Below are positions 1 to 5,434 of a stretch of 7,716 bases of DNA, piece by piece. The translations under genes and the position numbers were made by a program. Each line of letters starts with the position of its first letter. Within the stretch, counting starts at the first letter, position 1. Source of the DNA: Deltaproteobacteria bacterium (GTDB lineage Bacteria > Myxococcota > XYA12-FULL-58-9 > JAUUZB01); contig JAUUZB010000143.1 in assembly GCA_030590185.1 (NCBI GenBank), positions 1-7,716 on the forward strand. The letters are read 5' to 3'. The notes under the pieces were generated by a model that was not told the DNA's origin, did not search any database, and saw only the letters and a list, made by a program, of their open reading frames with translations.

Positions 1-2
1 AA

Positions 3-326
3 GCGGCCGACACCCCGGGTGCCTATTTCATCGCCGTGCCGATCGCCAAGTTCGAGAACGTCCGCATCGTGGACGCCGACGTCACCCTCCACGTCGATGG
101 CAAGCAGTTCAACCTGACCATCAACGGCTCGGACCTCGACGCCTTCACCGGCTCCTTTGGCGGGCGCGCCAACGACCTCGATGGCACGATCACGGTGGAG
201 AGCGAGGAGTTCGCGACGCCGATCGATCCCAGGGACCCCAGCTTGGATCCGGAGTATGATCAGGGCCTCTTCAACGACAGTTATGTCTGCTACGACAATC
301 TGGGGGCGTTGGTGCCCTGGGAGTAG
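3..326 (+). CDS. C-terminal end of an unrecognised protein (5' end outside window)
   Basis: The frame is open from the left edge to the TAG at 324-326, giving 107 visible residues. A GTG at 36 could be read as a start, but the codons before it (ADTPGAYFIA) look like ordinary coding sequence and no Shine-Dalgarno precedes it, so I treat the gene as cut by the window edge. The visible part is rich in alternating polar/hydrophobic stretches (RIVDADVTLHV, GKQFNLTI, DGTITVESEEF), suggesting a beta-rich domain. It is acidic, has a single Cys (in SYVCYDN) and ends in VPWE. There is no transmembrane segment in the visible part. I do not recognise the family. It lies 28 bases upstream of the large NHL lipoprotein gene on the same strand, so co-transcription is likely and an envelope or secreted location is plausible, but this is inference. 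Coding status is supported by a strong G/C third-position bias in this frame. Confidence 0.72.
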   Translation, partial: AADTPGAYFIAVPIAKFENVRIVDADVTLHVDGKQFNLTINGSDLDAFTGSFGGRANDLDGTITVESEEFATPIDPRDPSLDPEYDQGLFNDSYVCYDNLGALVPWE

Positions 327-342
327 GGGGCGGCGGAGTCCC

Positions 343-348
343 GAGGAG
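343..348 (+). promoter_or_regulatory. Ribosome binding site of the NHL lipoprotein gene
   Basis: GAGGAG lies six bases before the ATG at 355, a near-ideal Shine-Dalgarno match and spacing. It decides the start: the frame stays open upstream to an ATG at 157, but that extension would overlap gene 1 out of frame and read as an Arg/Ser-rich shadow. Starting at 355 instead gives an immediate lipoprotein signal peptide. Confidence 0.8.
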
Positions 349-354
349 CGAGCC

Positions 355-402
355 ATGTGCCGTCGAGCTCTGGTGTTGACGTTGCTGGGCCTGTCCGCCT
401 GC
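355..402 (+). other. Lipoprotein signal peptide and lipobox (residues 1-16)
   Basis: Two arginines (R3, R4) are followed by a hydrophobic stretch, ALVLTLLGLSA, and then Cys16 in the lipobox L-S-A-C. This fits prolipoprotein processing by signal peptidase II with lipidation of Cys16. The residue after the Cys is Ala, not Asp; by the E. coli +2 rule this would favour outer-membrane sorting, but that rule is not reliable in myxobacteria. Confidence 0.85.
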
Positions 403-3400
403 GCCACTCCCCCTCCCCACGCCGTGGTCACGGTGGAGGATCCCGATGGGCTCGCGGCCGACGCGCTGACCTTGGCCATTGGCACCGACCCGACCGACCT
501 CACGGAGATCAGCCTCGACGGCCAGAGCCTGCCGCTCTCGGTCACCTTGACCCGCGATGACGCCAGCAGCGAAGAGCTGTGGTTCGACGCGCTCGACGCG
601 GATGGCAACGTGGTGGGGCGGGCTTGGGCCGAGATCAAATTCTCCACCATCCGCGGTGGCGGCGTCACGGTCTTGCTCGGCCCGCCCTGCGAGGCGAGCG
701 CCGACTGCGGGGATGGGCTCTATTGCAACGGCGATGAGATCTGTGTCGACCGCATCTGCGCGCCCGGCGAGGAGCCCTGCCCGAGCTCGCCGTTCGCCTG
801 CGTGGCGGTGGACTGCGTGGAGCTCGCCCTCGCCTGTGATGTCTCGGTCGACCACAGCCAATGCGAGCCGATCGCGCTGCCCGCTGGCGGTACCGAGCCG
901 ACCTACTGTGACACCGCCGCCGGCTGCGTACGGGGGCAGGGGTGCCAGGAATCGACCGGCGTCGAGGACTGCGACGATGGCATCTTCTGCAACGGGGTCG
1001 AGCAGTGCATCGCCAACCGCTGCCTGGCCGGGGTGCCGCCGGCCGTAGATGACGCCAACCCGTGCACGATCGATTTCTGCGATGAGCTGGTGGGGGAGGA
1101 TCACATCCCGGCGCCGGACGGCAACAGCTGTGAGCTCGCGGCGCCCGAGACCTGCACCGCTGGAACCTGCCCCGGGGTATGCGTCGACGATCAATGCGCC
1201 GGCGTTTGTATCGCCCAGATCTGCGAGGCCTCCCAGTGCATGGACGGCTTCCACGACCCGTTGGTGGGGTTCGAGAGCTGTGACGACGGCAACAGCAACG
1301 ACAACGACACCTGCACCAACGACTGCACCATCGCCATTTGCGGGGACGGCCGGGTCTTTGGCGCGGCCAACGGCGGCTTTGAGGTTTGCGATGATGGCAG
1401 CCAGTGCGCGGACGGGACCGACTGCACCGCTGACCCATCTGTCTGTGTTGGGCCAGACACCACCTGCCTGCCCCGCGGCGGTGACGGCTGCCGGGCCGAT
1501 TGCATGAAGATCGAGGTCTGCGGCGATGGCGAGCTCGACGCCGGTGAGGACTGTGATGATGGCAACAGCGACAACCCAAACGACGGCTGCGCCAGTTGCC
1601 GGGTGACGGTGTGGGACGCCCTGGTGCGTTTCGGGTTTGGCGAGGGTGGCGCCGACCCGTTGAACAAGTCCCTCGGCGAACCGACCATGGTCGCCTCCGA
1701 CCGGGCGGGCAACGTCTTCGTCTTCGAACCGCGTTGGGGGCAGATTCGACGGGTCGTGGAGGACGCCACCGGCTCCTACTACGTGCCCGTGGCGGGCAAC
1801 GGCAACATCTTGCTGCGTGGGGAGGACGGCCCCGCGACCACCGCGACCCTCACCGTGGCCCAGGGTCTGGACGTCGACGGCCTCGGCAACCTCGTCATCT
1901 CCGACAGCGGCGCCAACCGGATCATGCGGGTTAATGCCAGCACTGGATATATTGAGAGGATTGCCGGCACCGGCGAAAATGGTCTCGCCGCGGTGGGTGA
2001 GGTCCCCTTTGGCGACGGCGGCCCGGCGATCAACGCCCGGTTTTATCTACCGAGCGGGTTGGTCATCGACGGTCAGGGCAACATCTACGTGGCGGACGAG
2101 GGCAACGATCGCATCCGGCGTATCGACGCCGAGACCTGGGTGGTGACTACGATCGCCGGCAAGGGCGAAGTTGGCTACGACGCCGGCGGTGGGGTGGCGC
2201 TCGACGCCGGCCTCAATGGGCCGAACGACGTGGCATTGGACTCGAAGGGCCGACTGGTCATCATCGACACCAACAACTTTTTGATCCGGCGCGTCAACCT
2301 GGAGACCGGCACCATCGAGACCATCGCGGGCATCCCCGGCGTCGAGTCGAACAATGGCACGGGAGACGGCGGCCCGGCGCTGTCCGCCGAGCTCGGGACG
2401 AACTACGGCATGGCCATCGACTCGCGGGACAACATCTTCGTCACCGACATCTCCGCCGATTCGGTTCGCATGGTTGACACCCACGGCTCCGACGACCCGA
2501 ACGACTACACCATCCATCGCGTGGCCTGCTCCATGACGTCGTCCTACTCCGACGGCTGCGGGACTTGCCTGGACGCGGACTGCGCCAACTGTCCCAACGG
2601 CCTCGGCGTCGCCCTCGACGCCCACTGCGATCATCCCTGGGGAATCGACGTCGATGCCTCCGACAACATCTACGTTGCGGACGAGGATAACAACCGCATC
2701 CGCAAGCTCAGCGATTCGGATGGCGACGGCGTCTATTCCATTGAGACCATCGCCGGTAACGGCGCCTTGATCGAAGGTGACCTGGCCGACTCGGTGGTCC
2801 TCCTGCCGCGCGTCTTGCAGGAGACACCCGGCTCCCTGGGTCTGATCATTCCAACTGGTACTCCCAGCCTCTCCGACCTCGATCTCTTCCTGGCCGATTT
2901 CGCATCCCACCGGGTGATGATGGCGAACAATGAGACCAACGTCTACGCCCACCTCGGCGGCACCGGCGAGTACGGCTATTCCGGGGATGGTGGCCCGGCG
3001 TTGTCGGCGAGTTTTGCTTACCCACGCAGCGTGGCGCCGGTCGACAATGATCCCGGCGCCGGTACGGAGTACATCGTCTACGTCGCGGACCGCGACAACC
3101 ATTGCATCCGGCGCATCGCCCCGGACGGCACCATCGCCACCATCGCGGGCACGGGGGCGCCGGGCTACAACGGCGACGGCATCCTGGCCGACGCGGCGCA
3201 GCTCAACCACCCGACCGCGGTGCTGATGGACAGCAACGGCGGACTCTTGATCGCCGACTCGGAGAACCACCGCATCCGACGCATCGACTTTGGCGCCGAT
3301 CCCTTCATCGCCGCGGACAACGTCATCACCACCGTCATCGGGGACGGCACGCCGGGCTACAACGCCAACGCCATCGAGGCCTGCTATCAACCCCTCACCG

Positions 3401-4905
3401 ACTGCCAGCTCAACCAGCCCCGGGCCATGTTCGGAATTTCGCTGAGCACGATCTCCGCCTCCGCCACCGGGGATCTGATCTTCCTCGCCGACCGGCTCAA
3501 CCACCGGGTACGGCTCTACGTCAACGGTGAGATCGATCTCGGAGCCGGGCTCATCCCCATCGTCGAGGTGGTGACCCTAGCGGGCAATGGCACCGCGGGC
3601 TTCGAGCCCGAACCGGATCAAGGCGGCGGCCTGAGCTACCACGACCCCGGCACCGCTACCCCGCTCGAATTTCCCCGGGGGCTGTTCCTCTCCACCGATC
3701 CCGCTTGCGGTACCTGTATCCTGGTCGCCGAGGGGATTGATCGGGTACGGGCCCTCAGCATCGCGTTCAACCCGGCGACCCTCGGCTTCGACACCACCCT
3801 CGACACCGTCCTCGGCGGCCCGGCCCCGGAACCCGACGGCTTCCTCGCCACGGCCTTGCTGCGCAGCCCCGCGGCATTGCTCGGGCTCGATGACGACCGT
3901 TGGCTCGTGGCGGATCGCGCCACCGGCCACCTGCGGCTGGTCGACTTCCTCGCCGATGATCCCGCCACCGTTGGCGTGATCGACGGAGCCGTGAACACCG
4001 TGGTCGGTTTCCCCGAGGGGCTCGTCGATTATCCCACGGCGGTGCCGGCCCACGATCGCAATACGTTCCTATCCCCTCGTGCCTTCGCCTACGACGCCGG
4101 GCACGTCCCGCCCGCTCTCTATGTGGCGAGCAGTCGATCCCACACCATCTCCCGGGTATTGCTGGCCGACCCGAACGATCCGAGCACCTGGACGGCCGAG
4201 CACGTCACCGGCACCAACCGACAACCGGGGCACCAGGACGGCCCGGCGGACGATGCGCTATTCTCCGCCCCCTCGGGCCTCGCCTTTGCCGCCACGGGCC
4301 GCATCCTCTACGTGGCCGAGGAGGACAACCACACGGTTCGCGCCGTTGACGTGGACAACCCAACCGCAGCCAACGCGGTCACCACGGTGGCCGGCATCCC
4401 CGGGCAGCTCGGTTTCTTCGGTGAAGACATCCCCGCCGGTGAGGCGATCCTCAACGCACCGTCCGGCATGGTGTTCGCCAACGGTCTGCTCTACCTCTCC
4501 GACACGGGCAACAACCGGGTGCGCGTGCTCGAGGGTCTCGACATCGGCGATCCCTTCATCTCCACACTGCTCGGAGATGGCGAGGCCGCGTCGGGCGGGT
4601 TTGGCGAGCCGGCCCGTGCCTTCCCGGTCAACAACCCGGTCGGGCTCGTGGTGGACTCCTACGGCAACCTGTTCGCGGCCTCACGCAACACCATCCGACT
4701 GGTGACCGCAGGCGCGGACGGTGTGGCGCGCGGCAATGATTTCGTCCAGTCGGTGTACGGCACCGTGCCCCGGGATACCTTCCCAGAATCGGTGACCACC
4801 TGCTTGAGCGGGTTGGCGTTCAATAGCACCGAGGATCGGATCTACTTTCTCGACGCTTGCCTCGGATTCTTCATGCAGCTCGACCGCCGGCTGGTGAACC
4901 CGTGA
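355..4905 (+). CDS. Large surface lipoprotein: Cys-rich (DUF4215-type) stalk plus ~17 NHL beta-propeller blades
   Basis: The 1516-residue product starts with a short lipoprotein signal peptide (MCRRALVLTLLGLSAC, lipobox LSAC, acylated Cys16), so it should be membrane-anchored. Residues 17-111 form a small beta-type domain. Residues 112-415 hold 42 cysteines, including two CxDGx(Y/F)CNGxExC modules (about 118 and 206) and three DUF4215-like repeats (295, 329, 389). From about 440 to the end run about 17 NHL-like units with cores such as NIYVADEGNDRIRRI (576) and NIYVADEDNNRIRKL (771), alternating with TIAGTG and GDGGPA loops. NHL units fold as beta-propeller blades that usually bind proteins, glycans or nucleic acids, and some extracellular ones are enzymes; no catalytic signature is visible here. 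A surface binding or adhesion role is inference. The gene is probably co-transcribed with the gene ending at 326, and its last 35 bases overlap the convergent methyltransferase gene. The frame is intact throughout. Confidence 0.93.
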   Translation: MCRRALVLTLLGLSACATPPPHAVVTVEDPDGLAADALTLAIGTDPTDLTEISLDGQSLPLSVTLTRDDASSEELWFDALDADGNVVGRAWAEIKFSTIRGGGVTVLLGPPCEASADCGDGLYCNGDEICVDRICAPGEEPCPSSPFACVAVDCVELALACDVSVDHSQCEPIALPAGGTEPTYCDTAAGCVRGQGCQESTGVEDCDDGIFCNGVEQCIANRCLAGVPPAVDDANPCTIDFCDELVGEDHIPAPDGNSCELAAPETCTAGTCPGVCVDDQCAGVCIAQICEASQCMDGFHDPLVGFESCDDGNSNDNDTCTNDCTIAICGDGRVFGAANGGFEVCDDGSQCADGTDCTADPSVCVGPDTTCLPRGGDGCRADCMKIEVCGDGELDAGEDCDDGNSDNPNDGCASCRVTVWDALVRFGFGEGGADPLNKSLGEPTMVASDRAGNVFVFEPRWGQIRRVVEDATGSYYVPVAGNGNILLRGEDGPATTATLTVAQGLDVDGLGNLVISDSGANRIMRVNASTGYIERIAGTGENGLAAVGEVPFGDGGPAINARFYLPSGLVIDGQGNIYVADEGNDRIRRIDAETWVVTTIAGKGEVGYDAGGGVALDAGLNGPNDVALDSKGRLVIIDTNNFLIRRVNLETGTIETIAGIPGVESNNGTGDGGPALSAELGTNYGMAIDSRDNIFVTDISADSVRMVDTHGSDDPNDYTIHRVACSMTSSYSDGCGTCLDADCANCPNGLGVALDAHCDHPWGIDVDASDNIYVADEDNNRIRKLSDSDGDGVYSIETIAGNGALIEGDLADSVVLLPRVLQETPGSLGLIIPTGTPSLSDLDLFLADFASHRVMMANNETNVYAHLGGTGEYGYSGDGGPALSASFAYPRSVAPVDNDPGAGTEYIVYVADRDNHCIRRIAPDGTIATIAGTGAPGYNGDGILADAAQLNHPTAVLMDSNGGLLIADSENHRIRRIDFGADPFIAADNVITTVIGDGTPGYNANAIEACYQPLTDCQLNQPRAMFGISLSTISASATGDLIFLADRLNHRVRLYVNGEIDLGAGLIPIVEVVTLAGNGTAGFEPEPDQGGGLSYHDPGTATPLEFPRGLFLSTDPACGTCILVAEGIDRVRALSIAFNPATLGFDTTLDTVLGGPAPEPDGFLATALLRSPAALLGLDDDRWLVADRATGHLRLVDFLADDPATVGVIDGAVNTVVGFPEGLVDYPTAVPAHDRNTFLSPRAFAYDAGHVPPALYVASSRSHTISRVLLADPNDPSTWTAEHVTGTNRQPGHQDGPADDALFSAPSGLAFAATGRILYVAEEDNHTVRAVDVDNPTAANAVTTVAGIPGQLGFFGEDIPAGEAILNAPSGMVFANGLLYLSDTGNNRVRVLEGLDIGDPFISTLLGDGEAASGGFGEPARAFPVNNPVGLVVDSYGNLFAASRNTIRLVTAGADGVARGNDFVQSVYGTVPRDTFPESVTTCLSGLAFNSTEDRIYFLDACLGFFMQLDRRLVNP
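688..1599 (+). other. Cysteine-rich stalk of the NHL lipoprotein (residues 112-415, 42 Cys)
   Basis: I count 42 cysteines in 304 residues, an even number that fits full pairing into disulfides after export. The first half contains two copies of a CxDGx(Y/F)CNGxExC...C module, at residues about 118 (CGDGLYCNGDEIC) and 206 (CDDGIFCNGVEQC). Between and after these lie less regular Cys pairs, including a tight run near residues 270-290 with spacings CxxC, CxxxxC and CxxxC (GTCPGVCVDDQCAGVC). The second half is three DUF4215-like repeats. Such regions are common in predicted secreted myxobacterial proteins; their exact role is not established. A rigid spacer lifting the propeller domains off the membrane is my inference. 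Confidence 0.85.
1237..1599 (+). repeat. Three tandem DUF4215 / myxobacterial disulfide repeats (protein level)
   Basis: The pattern is C-x-DG...E-x-CDDG(N)...C...C. Copy 1 (residues 295 to about 324) reads CMDG...ESCDDGNSNDNDTCTNDC. Copy 2 (329 to about 385) reads CGDG...EVCDDG, then a roughly 20-residue insertion with four extra Cys, then GDGCRADC. Copy 3 (389-415) reads CGDGELDAGEDCDDGNSD..., and its closing pair is CASC, one residue shorter than the CxxxC end of copies 1 and 2. The DDGN segments are Asp/Asn-rich and might bind calcium (inference). Confidence 0.85.
1681..4890 (+). repeat. Array of about 17 NHL-type beta-propeller repeats (protein level)
   Basis: Core strands resembling (N/R)(I/L)(Y/F)VAD..N..(I/V)RR(I/V) begin near residues 453, 512, 576, 633, 693, 771, 843, 907, 963, 1040, 1121, 1182, 1254, 1317, 1378, 1438 and 1495. 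Mean spacing is about 65 residues (range 56-81). Most are followed by T(I/V)AG.G and a GDGGPA-like loop, then a P-x-G/A turn into the next blade. The best matches are units 3, 6, 8, 9, 14 and 15; units 7, 11-13, 16 and 17 are degenerate. Seventeen or eighteen blades would suit three six-bladed propellers, but propeller boundaries cannot be set by eye. Repeats are diverged at DNA level; only short identities remain, such as 15 bases shared by 2014-2028 and 2365-2379. Confidence 0.85.
2527..2628 (+). other. Six-cysteine insert between NHL units 5 and 6 (residues 725-758)
   Basis: Cysteines occur at residues 725, 735, 738, 743, 746 and 758. The central four have the spacing C-x2-C-x4-C-x2-C (CGTCLDADCANC). 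The insert lengthens the gap between units 5 and 6 to 78 residues, against about 60 for the preceding units. The rest of the propeller region has only a few scattered Cys (917, 1010, 1017, 1118, 1121, 1483, 1502). It may be a disulfide knot or a small metal site; in an exported protein disulfides are more likely. Confidence 0.75.
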
Positions 4906-5398
4906 GTGAGGCAACGAACAGGGCAATGCCCAGGGCATGCGAGACGTTGAGCGACTTCAGGGGGCCGCACACCTGTATGTGAACCGTGCTCTGGCACAGG
5001 GCGAGGGCCTCGTCGGGAAGTCCATACCGCTCGCCGCCAATCATCAAGGCACAGCCCTGCGGCCATTGCATTTGGCGGAGGTCAGTTGATTCGCGAGATG
5101 TCTCCAGGCCGATGATCGGTTGAGTCGCGGGGTGCTGCGAGACGATCTCGGCGGGACGCACGAAGCTCCAGTCCACGTGCGATGCCGCGTTGACGGAGGT
5201 CTTTCTAATCAGGCGTTGGTTGTGCGCAACCTCCTGCTCATCGACGAAGAATACTCGGTCGCAGGCAAAGTTCGCAGCGAGGCGCGCGATGGAGCCGATG
5301 TTGGCCGGCGCGCGCACCCCCCAGGCGATGATCGTTGAAATGGGTGTCTTCGATGCAGGGCCATCGAAGAAGGTGTGAGCGCTGACGGTGGTGTCCAT
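4871..5398 (-). CDS. SpoU/TrmH-family RNA 2'-O-methyltransferase (SPOUT class)
   Basis: The 175-residue protein shows the three SpoU motifs in order. Motif 1 is NIGSIARLAANF (33-44), with the catalytic-type Arg39 in N-x-G-x-x-x-R. Motif 2 is ALMIGGERYGLP (117-128). Motif 3 is CGPLKSLNVSHALGIAL (144-160), which forms part of the trefoil-knot AdoMet pocket. This family methylates ribose 2'-OH groups of rRNA or tRNA in the cytoplasm. The size matches a single catalytic domain; the N-terminal RNA-binding extension of RlmB-type enzymes (about 250 residues) is absent, so a TrmL/TrmH-like tRNA target is possible but unproven. The ATG at 5398 is the only usable start before motif 1, though no Shine-Dalgarno is visible. 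It follows the large gene ending at 5435 by 36 bases on the same strand. G+C is about 62-63% over 4921-5400 (hand count), lower than lines sampled nearby. Its 3' end overlaps the convergent lipoprotein gene. Confidence 0.92.
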   Translation of the reverse strand: MDTTVSAHTFFDGPASKTPISTIIAWGVRAPANIGSIARLAANFACDRVFFVDEQEVAHNQRLIRKTSVNAASHVDWSFVRPAEIVSQHPATQPIIGLETSRESTDLRQMQWPQGCALMIGGERYGLPDEALALCQSTVHIQVCGPLKSLNVSHALGIALFVASLTGSPAGGRAA

Positions 5399-5434
5399 GG
5401 CGAGGCTGGCCCGGAGTAGGAGCGCTTGACGCGA
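5399..5434 (-). other. 36-base gap between the large gene and the methyltransferase gene
   Basis: On the minus strand the gap has no purine-rich Shine-Dalgarno sequence and no hairpin with a T-run. It is exactly 12 codons, so the upstream TAG (5437-5435) lies in the same frame as the methyltransferase ATG, with no other stop between. The short gap supports co-transcription; translation coupling or readthrough is only a possibility. Confidence 0.6.

Noticed and set aside
157..354. N-terminal extension of the lipoprotein from an ATG at 157
   Set aside because: It overlaps gene 1 out of frame, gives an Arg/Ser-rich sequence and would bury the signal peptide. The ATG at 355 has a GAGGAG site and yields a lipobox.
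271..1254. 327-codon minus-strand frame covering the end of gene 1 and the Cys-rich stalk
   Set aside because: It crosses two real plus-strand genes and its sequence is low-complexity Arg/Ala/Gly, as expected for an antisense frame in high-GC DNA.
2014..2379. Identical 15-base segments at 2014-2028 and 2365-2379 considered as a DNA-level direct repeat
   Set aside because: They encode the GDGGPA loop of separate NHL units, so the identity follows from the protein repeat and the GC bias, not from a mobile or regulatory repeat.
2047..3504. 485-codon open frame on the minus strand inside the lipoprotein gene
   Set aside because: It is the antisense shadow of the NHL repeats in GC-rich DNA. Its product is a repetitive Val/Asp/Gly/Arg-rich sequence with no family signature, while the plus-strand frame has a lipobox and clear repeats.
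4918..4943. Short inverted repeats (GGGCAATGCCC and TGCCCAGGGCA) considered as a terminator
   Set aside because: They lie inside the methyltransferase coding region, the loops are only one base, and there is no T-run on either strand.
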